A stretch of 64,000 nt of DNA from Pseudomonas trivialis (GCF_001439805.1 NZ_JYLK01000006.1:124001-188000), one strand, 5' to 3'. Counted from the first letter of the stretch, positions 8,574-17,112 are shown. Program-made: numbers and translations. Notes: generated by a model not told the origin, from the letters alone.

Positions 8574-8691
8574 ATGCTTACTGATTCAAGCACTCTCTTC
8601 ACCGTCGCCCCCGGCGATCCACCAACTGAGCGAACTGGGCGTACTCCTCACCGCCAAATGGCTCGACCGTGAAGCGCCCTGCCCTGGCTGA
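8574..8691 (+). pseudogene. Remnant of a small DUF3077-like gene
   Basis: After AAGGA and an ATG the frame reads MLTDSSTLFTVAPGDPP. From inside the GDP codons the +1 frame reads IHQLSELGVLLTAKWLDREA and ends PCPG stop. The first piece resembles the start of DUF3077-type proteins (TLFTV-PG) and the second resembles their C-terminal helix. The middle seems to have been lost by deletion with a frameshift. Such small multicopy genes are common in P. fluorescens. Confidence 0.5.
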
Positions 8692-8694
8692 AGC

Positions 8695-8928
8695 CTAACC
8701 TTTCAACTCACCGGCCCGATTACTCGCCGCGTCGTCGTAAGCCACATACAACGACTCGGCGATCTGGCTTTTGATCGCTTTGGTCGATTCCAGCCCCAAC
8801 ACAAACCCCTCAGCCTTGCCGCCCGCGCGGTTGAGCTCTTCGTGAGTAGAGGCACCAGTGATGGCGTCGAGCAGCTTGGCCGCATGAGGGCCTACGCCTT
8901 TGGGGAGGGAGATTTGGTCGATGGTCAT
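8695..8928 (-). CDS. Small hypothetical protein, 77 aa
   Basis: The frame starts MTIDQISLPKGVGPHAAKLL and is mostly helical, with no signal peptide. I do not know its function. The ATG at 8928 is preferred over upstream in-frame codons because the earlier peptide (TALPFIFYKG) does not fit a soluble protein and the ATG has AAAGG nearby. It is convergent with the DUF3077-like remnant. Confidence 0.55.
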   Translation of the reverse strand: MTIDQISLPKGVGPHAAKLLDAITGASTHEELNRAGGKAEGFVLGLESTKAIKSQIAESLYVAYDDAASNRAGELKG

Positions 8929-9048
8929 CGCGATGCCTTTATAGAAAATGAACGGAAGCGCTGTGAACCACTGCCGGGCCGCCATGGTAGACCGGTTTGC
9001 ACCGTTGAGGGCTGCTTTCGCCCCCTATCGCCCGCAGCGCCACAGCGA

Positions 9049-9348
9049 CTATTGATGAGTGTCCGCCTCCTCGGCCGGGTAAAACTCGCCCTCCTTGCCC
9101 ATTTTCTCCAGCCGCTCGCGCACGATCACCTCAACGTGGGCCACTGCGGCCTGGTCGTCAGGATCGACCAACTGCAGGCACAGACGTCGAACATTCTGAT
9201 CGTGAGTACCCTCGCTGAGCATTTCGTGGGTGAAAACCGCCTCGCCACGCCAGAGGCACAACTCGGTATGCGTGCCGCCAAGCCATATTTCGTTGATTGA
9301 TCGGAGGTCAGTGGTCGCCAGTTGATCCACGGTGATTGTCTTGTCCAT
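9049..9348 (-). CDS. Hypothetical protein, 99 aa
   Basis: The 99-residue protein starts MDKTITVDQLATTDLRSINE and ends in an acidic tail (EEADTHQ). Start 9348 is supported by AAGGTA upstream. Residues WLGGTHTELCLW and VRRLCLQLVDP suggest a small alpha/beta domain. No family is recognised. The open frame continues upstream to 9768 but that part has no coding character. Confidence 0.55.
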   Translation of the reverse strand: MDKTITVDQLATTDLRSINEIWLGGTHTELCLWRGEAVFTHEMLSEGTHDQNVRRLCLQLVDPDDQAAVAHVEVIVRERLEKMGKEGEFYPAEEADTHQ

Positions 9349-9782
9349 TGCGCAGTACCTTACCGATGATGGGGTGTCGGTAGACTTGCGGGGGTAGCGG
9401 GTCGTTCCCGGGGCTGGGGATTTGAGTGTGGTCGTGGTTCGGCTCAGCGGTGCCTCACCGACAGCGAACGTGGGCGCCTGCGCGAACTGCATCCACTTGT
9501 CTGGATTTGACCTCGGGTTGCTGTCGATCTTTGCCGTTGCACTGGGGGTGGGGTTGTTCCTAAAGCGGCGGCGGTGACTGCCAAAGAACTGGAGAAGCTC
9601 GCCTCGGATTAGCGGTAGAAATTGATAGGTTCTGCTGAGTCGTTGCCGCGATGGCATGGACTCGATTTTCCGACTTGCCCCCAATCTTCTTGGCGTTGGC
9701 TGGCCCTGCCCACCTTTTTTAGCTTGCTGAAACGTTTCATCGCGTTTATAAAAATGGCACAACTCCAAGAAAGGCCACCGCC
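9349..9782 (+). other. Intergenic, with a possible membrane-peptide fragment
   Basis: No full gene is seen. On the + strand one frame ending at the TGA 9575-9577 gives ANCIHLSGFDLGLLSIFAV then ALGVGLFLKRRR, a plausible single membrane helix with a basic tail. It has no convincing start codon or ribosome site, so it may be the remains of a membrane protein gene. Confidence 0.3.
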
Positions 9783-10997
9783 ATGACCCCGCTCAAACTC
9801 TTCGTTGCGCTCAGCGCACTGTCCGCTGCCTCCCACGCCATGGCCTGGGATTACGTTCTGCTCGACACCGACAAAGCCGCCCAGAACTGGCAGATCACCA
9901 GTCAGCAACTCGGCATAAAAACCGACAAACCCTTCAGCGTGACCCTGCGCACCTTGCACGGCGGTCGGCAGGAGGGCGTCAGTATCGTCGACATCGATAA
10001 CGGCACGATGAAACTCTCGGTAGTGCCGACTCGCGGAATGAACGTCTTGCAGGCCTCGGTTGGCAATGTACGCATGGGCTGGGATTCGCCGGTCAAGGAA
10101 GTGGTCAATCCGTCCTTCATCGAACTCAATGGCCGCGGTGGCCTGGGCTGGCTGGAAGGTTTCAATGAACTGGTCACCCGCTGCGGATACGAATGGGTCG
10201 GCCATCCCGGCGTCGACAACGGCGAACTGCTGACCCTGCACGGTCGAGCCGCCAACATTCCTGCGAATAAAGTCACGCTGCATATCGATGAAAAACCACC
10301 GTACGCCATCACCCTGCGCGGCGAACTGAAAGAACAGGCGTTCAAGAAGGTCGACTTCTCAGTCGCGACCGAACTGGTCACCGAACCCGGCAGCGTCGTG
10401 TTTGCCCTCAACGACACCCTGACCAACAACGGCGACTATCCGAAGGAATACCAGGCGCTGTATCACAGCAACTTCAGCACCCCGTTCCTGGAGCAGGGCG
10501 CTCGTTTCGCCGCGCCGGTGAAACAGGTGTCGCCTTTCAACGACAAGGCCAAGGGCGAGCTGCCCGACTGGCAAACCTACCGCGCACCGACCAGGGACTA
10601 CGACGAAACGGTTTACAACGTGGTGCCGTATGCCGACGCCAAGGGCGATACGTTGACCGTGTTGCACAACAAGGCCGGCAGCCTGGGCGTTTCGGTCGGC
10701 TTCAATACCCAGACACTGCCCGTGTTTTCCCTGTGGAAAAACACCGATACCCAAGGCCAGGGCTATGTCACGGGGCTGGAGCCGGGGACGAGTTTTTCCT
10801 ACAACCGCCGTTATCAGCGGCCACTGAACCTGGTACCAACCATTGGGCCCAAGGAACACAAGCAGTTCCGCATCAGCTACAGCTTGCTGGCGGACAAGGC
10901 GGCGGTGGATAAGGCCTTGAAGCAGGTGAGCGAGATTCAGGATGGGCGGGAGACTGAGGTGCGGCAGACGCCGTTGGTTGATTTGACCAAGGAGTGA
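9783..10997 (+). CDS. DUF4432 family, secreted mutarotase-like protein
   Basis: This is a 404-aa protein with a cleavable signal peptide (hydrophobic to about residue 22, ending SHAMA). The mature part matches DUF4432, a relative of aldose 1-epimerases with a beta-sandwich carbohydrate-binding fold. Motifs are VVPTRGMNVLQA at about 80, GWLEGFNELVTRCG at about 125, LHGRAANIPA, and YHSNFSTPFLEQGARF. It is probably periplasmic and acts on a sugar or uronate. The gene stands alone, so the substrate cannot be inferred. Confidence 0.8.
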   Translation: MTPLKLFVALSALSAASHAMAWDYVLLDTDKAAQNWQITSQQLGIKTDKPFSVTLRTLHGGRQEGVSIVDIDNGTMKLSVVPTRGMNVLQASVGNVRMGWDSPVKEVVNPSFIELNGRGGLGWLEGFNELVTRCGYEWVGHPGVDNGELLTLHGRAANIPANKVTLHIDEKPPYAITLRGELKEQAFKKVDFSVATELVTEPGSVVFALNDTLTNNGDYPKEYQALYHSNFSTPFLEQGARFAAPVKQVSPFNDKAKGELPDWQTYRAPTRDYDETVYNVVPYADAKGDTLTVLHNKAGSLGVSVGFNTQTLPVFSLWKNTDTQGQGYVTGLEPGTSFSYNRRYQRPLNLVPTIGPKEHKQFRISYSLLADKAAVDKALKQVSEIQDGRETEVRQTPLVDLTKE

Positions 10998-11235
10998 GCA
11001 TTGTCGGCTGATATAGCAGCCCCTCGGCCGTCTGACACCGTCGGCTTGTTCAAGGCCCGCCAGCGCGCGCGACCTTGAGCAGCCGGTGGGCTGCTCGAAA
11101 CGATTCGGTCACGGTCCGATCTTGACTCACGTCGGCCGTTAGCTGCCCATTCATGATCGGCAATATTCGGCCAGAAGCGGACGTATTGGCGTTTGTGTAG
11201 TATCTGCCTCTCTTCCCACCTGTATGAGGTGCCCG

Positions 11236-11757
11236 ATGTCTAGCCGACACTCCCCATCCCCTACAAGAGCTGCCCTAGACCTGCAAAACGCACGTTCGCT
11301 TTTGGGAAAGCGGCTGAGTGTGCTGCTGCACGATCAGTACTATTTCAACGACGAGAAAGATCTGGGAGACATAGGTTCTCTAGAGTGGCGTTTTGGCGAG
11401 CGAGAAGTTGTATCCATGTATCTCTTGAGTGATGGCGAGAGAGTAGGCGCGGACTTGTTGCCTTCTTATACGCCGGCTGCCTTCGAGATAGAGCCGAACG
11501 TGACCTGCTCCTGGAAGAGGGAAAACCTACTTGCAGGTCTATCAGCAACCCACCTCGAGAACACAAAAATTTGCGCAGTTGAGGGGATTCTTGACTCTTT
11601 CAACGGGCAAGAGCCTTGGCTGGCCGGATTCAGAGTTACGTTCGAGACCGGTGACTCATTGATCTACCTTAACCAGGGCGACGACGCCGTCGTATTGATT
11701 AATGCGCTACCGCCAGTAAGTGTAGGTCTCGAAACCCGCTTCGTTACCTCAATTTAA
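11236..11757 (+). CDS. Hypothetical protein, 173 aa
   Basis: Start 11236 follows GAGG; an alternative in-frame start lies 12 bp upstream. The protein is soluble and acidic, with the central stretch IGSLEWRFGEREVVSMYLLS and the end FETGDSLIYLNQGDDAVVLI. This pattern is like single-domain orphan immunity-type proteins, but I cannot name a family. Its GC is lower than that of the core genes. A copy of the CGGCCAGAAGCGGACG motif lies upstream at 11168. Confidence 0.6.
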   Translation: MSSRHSPSPTRAALDLQNARSLLGKRLSVLLHDQYYFNDEKDLGDIGSLEWRFGEREVVSMYLLSDGERVGADLLPSYTPAAFEIEPNVTCSWKRENLLAGLSATHLENTKICAVEGILDSFNGQEPWLAGFRVTFETGDSLIYLNQGDDAVVLINALPPVSVGLETRFVTSI

Positions 11758-11822
11758 TGACAGCTATGGGTCGACTCCCGCCCATAATGAACGGCAGAGT
11801 TCGGTCAAGGTGGACCCGCGAG

Positions 11823-12113
11823 CTATGCCAGCATATGAAGCATGTCTATGAACATCGGACCTGAGAGATCACGTATCTCTCCGTCGTCAGCAACCAAGCA
11901 ACCTACAGCGCCAGCGAATGACTCTTGGTCATACGCTGGGATGTCCAAGCTGCAAATGATCCTATAACGGAACAGCCAGCCGCAGGCGACCCGACCGCAC
12001 AGTTCTACCGTTTGATGATAGCCATCAACGGACAGGGGACGGGCACCGTGGGTCTGCGCAAGGTTATATGCTGCACTGTCGGTAGATTCGCGTTGGGAAG
12101 ATTCGTTGCTCAT
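11823..12113 (-). CDS. Hypothetical protein, 96 aa, immunity-like
   Basis: The frame reads MSNESSQRESTDSAAYNLAQ at the start and ends SLDIPAYDQESFAGAVGCLV followed by ADDGEIRDLSGPMFIDMLHM. The C-terminal block looks like a real conserved domain. The N-terminal third may be disordered. It is convergent with the 173-aa gene. Both are small soluble orphans, so a shared past as toxin-immunity genes is possible but unproven. Confidence 0.55.
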   Translation of the reverse strand: MSNESSQRESTDSAAYNLAQTHGARPLSVDGYHQTVELCGRVACGWLFRYRIICSLDIPAYDQESFAGAVGCLVADDGEIRDLSGPMFIDMLHMLA

Positions 12114-12309
12114 ACGCACTCGAAATAGCTGGTATAGCAGTCGATTATCTACTCATTTGGTTTGAATGTCTGGGCTCCCGCTCTGGGTCGACTACGGTCC
12201 TCGCTACAGGCAGAGATCGGCCAAAAGCAGACGGTCGGTGACCTGCAAGTACGGCAACGATCCTGTGCCCTTTCACGGCAACTCATCACTCTAGCAACTC
12301 CGTCGCCGT

Positions 12310-13209
12310 TCACTGGTTCAGGAACCTGATGACAGCACTGGCGAACAGTTCTGGCTGATCAAGCATGATGAAGTGAAAACTGCCGTCAATGCGCCTGAAG
12401 CTGATGTTTGGGGTAGAGGCGTAGGCGTTACGGAACATTGCATCGACTTGGGCCGCTTCTACGCCGAAAAGCAGATCGTAAGCATAGACGACCTCAACGG
12501 GCACCTTGATGCGTCCAAGCTCAGGCCGGAGGTCTGAGACCAACAATTCATACATGGCATCGGCCATAGTCTTTCGGTCCGAGTTTATCCCCGCCGCGAC
12601 CAGGCCTGGTCTGACCGCTTCAGTTTTGGCGAGACGGGCGATGGAGGCATGCTGCATGGCTTCCGCCTGCTCAGGCGTTGCCGCCAACATTGCATCACGC
12701 ATCGCAGCAGCATGCGGGGCCGCCGTTTCACTGGTCGCGAAGGGATCAAACAGCAAAGTATAAAAGGGCATCGCATCGACAATCATCAGGCGTCCCACTT
12801 GATCTGGATGACGAGCACCTAGCATTAGTGCCACCTCGCCACCCAACGAATGACCGATGATGACCGGCGACTCGATGCGCTGGCTGCGGATGTATTCAGC
12901 GATCGCCTCGGCCGTCGGCGCGACCACTCTCCCGTCTGGATCGGATACAGCAGGCGAGCCTGCAAACCCAGCTACCTGTACGAGATGGAGACGATGGCTC
13001 TGCCGTAATCTGGAGGCCAAATCTGCCCATACTTCGTAGGACGACGCAAATCCTGGAATTAAGATGATATCTGTTCCCGAGCCTTGTACCAGCACCGATA
13101 TACCACCCTGGTTCACAGTTCCTGACGGCAGAGGCGCAGGCTGGGCTGGCGATGCAGAAAACAGCGCCAACGTGGTGCCGATCCCGGCAAGAATCATTCT
13201 TGCACGCAT
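12310..13209 (-). CDS. Secreted alpha/beta hydrolase
   Basis: This is a 299-aa hydrolase with a signal peptide (MRARMILAGIG... ending ASPAQPA). The oxyanion region is ILIPGFASSYEVW, the nucleophile elbow GHSLGGE, an acidic residue follows in VYAYDLLFG, and the catalytic His is in DGSFHFIMLD. It is an epoxide hydrolase/esterase-like periplasmic enzyme. ATG 13209 follows AAAAGGG. A perfect 7-bp inverted repeat lies 28 bp upstream of the start. Confidence 0.75.
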   Translation of the reverse strand: MRARMILAGIGTTLALFSASPAQPAPLPSGTVNQGGISVLVQGSGTDIILIPGFASSYEVWADLASRLRQSHRLHLVQVAGFAGSPAVSDPDGRVVAPTAEAIAEYIRSQRIESPVIIGHSLGGEVALMLGARHPDQVGRLMIVDAMPFYTLLFDPFATSETAAPHAAAMRDAMLAATPEQAEAMQHASIARLAKTEAVRPGLVAAGINSDRKTMADAMYELLVSDLRPELGRIKVPVEVVYAYDLLFGVEAAQVDAMFRNAYASTPNISFRRIDGSFHFIMLDQPELFASAVIRFLNQ

Positions 13210-13304
13210 GGAGTTACCCTTTTCGCGCAATGCGAAGTGACATTGATGATGTCACGGTCGCCAATTACACCGACGGGTAGGCCGCTTGACGGGTTCATAG
13301 CCAT
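13194..13304 (-). CDS. Possible 36-aa upstream ORF
   Basis: A short frame starts at ATG 13304 with a near-perfect ribosome site (AAAGGA directly upstream). It encodes MAMNPSSGLPVGVIGDRDII and ends CVQE stop, overlapping the hydrolase start by 16 bp in another frame. It could be a leader ORF coupled to the hydrolase or the leftover start of a lost gene. Confidence 0.3.
   Translation of the reverse strand: MAMNPSSGLPVGVIGDRDIINVTSHCAKRVTPCVQE
13237..13255. promoter_or_regulatory. Candidate operator, GTGACAT-N5-ATGTCAC
   Basis: A perfect 7-bp inverted repeat with a 5-base spacer lies just upstream of the secreted hydrolase gene. Its size suits a dimeric repressor. No regulator gene lies next to it. 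Confidence 0.4.
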
Positions 13305-13394
13305 TCCTTTGACCGAAAAAGTACTGCCACTATACGGCGCACAAAGGCACCAGGAAACTACCCCCGCTGGCAATCCTTGGCGTCTGCTATGGGT

Positions 13395-13574
13395 CGATTC
13401 TGTTGAAAAAGTCGATCATGGTTTCCACGGCAGAGAAGTACGCGTCCGAGATTGAAATCTTTACTTTTGTTAGAGGTTTCCAGACGCAGATTTCACGCAG
13501 CATCGTGCAAAAATGGCGTTCTCACTAAGCAATGGCCAGGCAGTTTTGGATAACCGACTTTTTCAACAGAATCG
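13395..13574. mobile_element. MITE, 180 bp, copy 1
   Basis: The ends are perfect 20-bp inverted repeats: CGATTCTGTTGAAAAAGTCG at 13395-13414 and its complement at 13555-13574. The inside has no transposase gene. A second copy of exactly the same length lies at 17548-17727 in the opposite orientation. The rest of this roughly 530-bp gap (13210-13738) shows no gene other than the short ORF upstream of the hydrolase. Confidence 0.85.
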
Positions 13575-13738
13575 GCCAAAAGCAGCCAGTCAGCATCCAC
13601 GAATAGGCCGATTCACAGTGTGTAGTGCCAGGTTAAGGGACAGCTTTATTTACCCAATTACCACCACCAAACTTAATCTGTGGCAAGGGAGCTAATGCCC
13701 TGGCCACAGGGAAATCCGGCTATCACTCACGGGGGACG

Positions 13739-14377
13739 TTATGCCGTCGCGACTTCTTTTGGTGTAAATGTATCGCGCGCTACGTTACCGATGGTGTTGG
13801 TTGTGTAGGCATCGAAACTTCCACCAATCAAGCCACCCAGCAGGGGCACGGCTTTACCGAGATTGATCACGCCTTTTTCACCAAATTTGGTGAACAGCTT
13901 GAAGCCCACCTTTTTGTTTATCTCTATCAGCGTCTTACCGGAAATCGACTTCACGGCGTTCATCGCCAGCTTGCTGCCAACGGCAATGCCGATGTCTTTC
14001 AACACCTCCTTGGCGGAGTTGGCTGTGAGGCAGGCGAAAACCAGGGTCTTTACCTTGTCATCCTTGACGTCGTAGCCCCCCAAGTGGGCGATGGCGGCGA
14101 TCATGCGAATTTGTACGAAAAGCACACTCGTGATGTTGGCGGGCAACGCGACGGGCAGTGTGATCAATCCACCTAGGCCGGTAATGAAGCCTGAGGTGGC
14201 CGATTTGGTGTTCTGCCAGCGAATCAGGGAATTAGCCTGATCGTAGGCAGGGCTTTCTTCCTTGGCGTAGCTGGCTGCGAGCTCCTCGGCGGAATCAAGA
14301 CCGGAGAATCCATTCACAGATCTCTCGTAGGCCCAGTCGAGGACTTGCATTATCTTTTCTTGACTTATCAGTTCCAT
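13739..14377 (-). CDS. EcsC family protein
   Basis: This is a 212-aa protein of the EcsC family. Characteristic are the N-terminal helix with AYERSVNGFSGLDSAEELA, then a glycine-rich membrane-associated region FITGLGGLITLPVALPANIT, the stretch IRMIAAIAHLGGYD, and the C-terminal GKAVPLLGGLIGGSFDAYTT. The family name comes from a Bacillus ABC-transport operon; the molecular role is unknown. Start 14377 gives the normal family length; its ribosome site is weak. The gene lies between the two MITE copies. Confidence 0.8.
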   Translation of the reverse strand: MELISQEKIMQVLDWAYERSVNGFSGLDSAEELAASYAKEESPAYDQANSLIRWQNTKSATSGFITGLGGLITLPVALPANITSVLFVQIRMIAAIAHLGGYDVKDDKVKTLVFACLTANSAKEVLKDIGIAVGSKLAMNAVKSISGKTLIEINKKVGFKLFTKFGEKGVINLGKAVPLLGGLIGGSFDAYTTNTIGNVARDTFTPKEVATA

Positions 14378-14798
14378 CTTTAGTCTCGGCGCGTGATTGA
14401 TGGCTTTATGATGCCACACATGTTCCGTTATCCGCATTACCTTGCTTTGAACAATTTTCCTTCGTCACATCCATCCGCCACTGCACCGACGGCAACACCC
14501 CATTTACTAAATAATTGCCCGCAATCCGCGACTGTATACCTGCGGATGGTGGGTCGCCAATGTGCGGTGATACTTGAGGTTCTGACCCCAATTAAGCTGG
14601 ATATTAACGCTGCTATGGATGGTAAGCAGGCTAATCCGCTTCTAGCCGTCGGCCTCCAGTCATGAACGGAAGCAATCGGCCAGAAGCGATCATTCCGGAA
14701 GAAAAATAAATCTGTCACCTTTTCACCGTTACGCTTGACCCTATTCCCTCCTTGCGGCCACATACGCGTACTGATCCAAAAACAAGGAAGACTCTCAC
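14378..14798 (-). other. Intergenic, possible protein fragment
   Basis: On the minus strand a frame ending at 14406 gives NYLVNGVLPSVQWRMDV then TKENCSKQGNADNGTCVAS. This looks coding-like but has no good start, so it may be the 3' end of a lost gene. A copy of the CGGCCAGAAGCG motif lies at 14677. Confidence 0.3.
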
Positions 14799-15257
14799 AT
14801 GCCCCGCCTGGTTTGGCTGCGTGACCATATGCAACACAGCGACACCCTGGCGCAGTGGCTGCATCAGCAGTTCGCATACGAGTTTGTTGAGCAGCCATTG
14901 GACGATTGGCAACGCGAATTCGCGGAAGGCCAGGGCAACGGTGATTGGCAATGTCTGATCGCCCTAGAGAATGACCAGCTACTTGGCGGCGCTGCACTTG
15001 CCGCCAGCGACTTGCCCGAACGCCCGGAGTTGGGGCCCTGGCTAGCCTGCGTCTTTATCGCCCCACAGGCAAGGAAGCGAGGGTTGGCGGAACAATTGAT
15101 AGAAGGCATCTGCGACGCCGCAAAGGCCAACGGCACCACCCGGTTGTACTTGCACACCTATGATCGCAGCGACTACTACGCCAAGCGTGGATGGCAGGTG
15201 CAGGAGTTTTTTCGGGCGTGGGGTAAGGAGCAGCGATTGATGCTGCGGGATCTTTGA
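14799..15257 (+). CDS. GNAT family N-acetyltransferase
   Basis: This is a 152-aa single-domain GNAT. The acetyl-CoA binding core is ACVFIAPQARKRGLAEQLIE (the R/QxxGxG/A loop is ARKRGLA) and the C-terminal block LYLHTYDRSDYYAKRGW is the usual strand 5 and YxxxGW motif. Substrate is unknown. It is a lone gene; ATG 14799 follows GGAAGA. Confidence 0.85.
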   Translation: MPRLVWLRDHMQHSDTLAQWLHQQFAYEFVEQPLDDWQREFAEGQGNGDWQCLIALENDQLLGGAALAASDLPERPELGPWLACVFIAPQARKRGLAEQLIEGICDAAKANGTTRLYLHTYDRSDYYAKRGWQVQEFFRAWGKEQRLMLRDL

Positions 15258-15460
15258 ACTCGCTCAGGTTTGCAGCATAAGAGGGAGAGCAAACGCCTGG
15301 GAGCGCGAATGTTCGCAGTAGGGACGAAAGGCTAGAAGCTGCTAATTCAGGAATGTCCGCCGCCAAAAGCAGTCATTGATAGATCCTATATGGCGGTAAT
15401 TTAAGATTTGCGCCTTTACGCGTTAGTGATCTGCGCGCTAGCGCACTAACAGGGCTTTAG

Positions 15461-15595
15461 CTTTTCGATCTGCGCAGTGAAGTGCCAGAAAGAAAGTCCA
15501 AATTTTATGTGGCCGGCGAAGTGTATGATTACGCCAGCTGTATACGTGAAGGTGATGATCTTTATGTTTGCCATGAGACGTCATGCGCGACTTAA
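15461..15595 (+). pseudogene. Coding remnant within a 380-bp gap
   Basis: Within the gap 15258-15639 one frame, closed by TAG upstream and TAA at 15593, reads RSEVPERKSKFYVAGEVYDY then ASCIREGDDLYVCHETSCAT. The composition is protein-like, with paired cysteines, yet there is no start codon or ribosome site. It is probably the 3' end of a truncated gene. The rest of the gap holds only a CCGCCAAAAGCAG motif copy at 15359. Confidence 0.35.
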
Positions 15596-15639
15596 TTAAT
15601 TGCTTTAGGGCAATAAGCTTAACAGCCTTCGACAGGAAG

Positions 15640-16245
15640 CTACTCATTAGCCTGCATCAGTTCCAGAGTGATATGATCTGGCCCGGTCACATATACAACT
15701 AGAGTTCCCTTGCGTGGGCCTGCGGGAATCGCTTGAGGCTTGCCTCTTGCTTTCCAGCCTGCTTGCTCAATGCGTTCGAGTACGGCGTATATGTCTTGCA
15801 CTCTCAATGCCAAATGCGCTGAACCAATCGCTGATGCCGTAGGTGGAGTGATACCGTGGCGGTCACCCTGCGAATATTCCAGCAACTCTACTCGGCTGCC
15901 ATCCGGGCCTTTGACTATCGCCGTTCGCACGCTCGGATCGGCGGTGCCGGTTACTTGCAAAATGAATGATCCGCCCATTTCCGACTGACGCTCAAGAGTG
16001 AACCCAAGTCCAATTGTCCAGAAGCGAATGGCTTCTTCCAATGAACTGACAGCGAAGCCAATATGATCGACGGCATGCACCATGTGGTTAGAATTCATCA
16101 AATGATCCTTTAAAGGTTCACGGCCCAAATAGGGAGGTGAGCTTGCGCATCCAGCTGTGACGGCCAAAACACAGAAAATAAATGTGTGAGGGGTACGCAT
16201 AATCAGGCCAATCCAAGAGAAGCAACATTTGCGATTTTTAGACAT
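15640..16245 (-). CDS. VOC-domain protein with lipoprotein signal
   Basis: This is a 201-aa protein. Residues from about 52 onward form a vicinal-oxygen-chelate (glyoxalase/dioxygenase) domain: VDHIGFAVSSLEEAIRFW starts the first module, GSRVELLEY carries the central Glu, and HLALRVQDIYAVLERIEQAG starts the second, ending PDHITLELMQ. The usual His-Glu-His-Glu metal ligands appear present. Unusually, the N-terminus has a hydrophobic segment ending in the lipobox VTAGC. Start 16245 has AGAGGAA upstream, whereas the internal ATG at 16200 and the ATG at the VOC start have no equivalent site. The gene is divergent from an AraC regulator. Confidence 0.75.
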   Translation of the reverse strand: MSKNRKCCFSWIGLIMRTPHTFIFCVLAVTAGCASSPPYLGREPLKDHLMNSNHMVHAVDHIGFAVSSLEEAIRFWTIGLGFTLERQSEMGGSFILQVTGTADPSVRTAIVKGPDGSRVELLEYSQGDRHGITPPTASAIGSAHLALRVQDIYAVLERIEQAGWKARGKPQAIPAGPRKGTLVVYVTGPDHITLELMQANE

Positions 16246-16332
16246 TGAGTATTCCTCTGACCGGTCTTATTCTGCATTAGGCATTCAGGATATGGCTACC
16301 TCGGATATGACATTGGATAACGTAAACCAGCC

Positions 16333-17112
16333 ATGAACCGCGCGCTTATGCCACTCTTGGCGATAGAGCAACGCGACCGGGCGATCCGCGAGACGGCGCC
16401 CCACACTCATACGACAGGCCAACTAATCGCAAGCCTTGCCGGCCTGCTTTCCGTCAGTACTGACGGCGGCTCATGGGTAGTGCCGGCTACCCATGCCATT
16501 TGGATACCTCCCCGTGTCGCACACGCGATGATGTCACATGGCGCTTTTGCAGGAGCGATGGTCTATATCGCGGAGCAAGAGTGCGGGATCCTGCATCAAA
16601 TGCCATGCACATTTAGGGTCAGCAGTTTGCTGCGCGAAGCGGTAAGCCGCGCTGCGTCGTGGGGACAACCACCCCGCAACGAAATGGAGTCGCGGGTTGC
16701 AGCAGTCATCTTGGATGAAATTGCTACCTCACCCGCTGAACCCATCGGTCTGGCGCACCCCAATGACCCGCGCTTGAGGCGTATCACCGATGCGATACTT
16801 GCTCAGCTTGATGACAATAGATCACTTGAGGATTGGGCTGCTTGGTCAGGTATGGCACCTAGAACACTGGCCCGGCGTCTGGTCGCTGAAACCGGTTTTA
16901 GTTTTTCTGAATGGCGACAACGTGCACGCACGTTGCGCGCTATTCAACTATTGGTCGAGGGGATGTCAGTGACGACAACGGCGATTGAGCTTGGCTACGA
17001 AAATATTAGTGCTTTCATTGCCATGTTCCGTCGGATAATGGGTGTTACGCCAGGACAATATGTGCGAGCGCAGACACTGATTAGCAAAGAGGCAATTTCT
17101 AGATCAAGTTGA
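16333..17112 (+). CDS. AraC family transcriptional regulator
   Basis: This is a 259-aa regulator with an N-terminal cupin-like sensor (HTHTTGQL, PPRVAHAMMSHG) and a C-terminal AraC/XylS double helix-turn-helix: DNRSLEDWAAWSGMAPRTLA is HTH1, and AIELGYENISAFIAMFRRIM with GVTPGQYVR is HTH2. The cupin-first layout matches the NimR-like subgroup. It is divergent from the VOC lipoprotein gene, 87 bp apart, and is its likely regulator. Confidence 0.85.
   Translation: MNRALMPLLAIEQRDRAIRETAPHTHTTGQLIASLAGLLSVSTDGGSWVVPATHAIWIPPRVAHAMMSHGAFAGAMVYIAEQECGILHQMPCTFRVSSLLREAVSRAASWGQPPRNEMESRVAAVILDEIATSPAEPIGLAHPNDPRLRRITDAILAQLDDNRSLEDWAAWSGMAPRTLARRLVAETGFSFSEWRQRARTLRAIQLLVEGMSVTTTAIELGYENISAFIAMFRRIMGVTPGQYVRAQTLISKEAISRSS

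Noticed and set aside
15438..15647. 69-codon minus-strand frame
   Set aside because: It overlaps the better coding-like + strand fragment and lacks a ribosome site.
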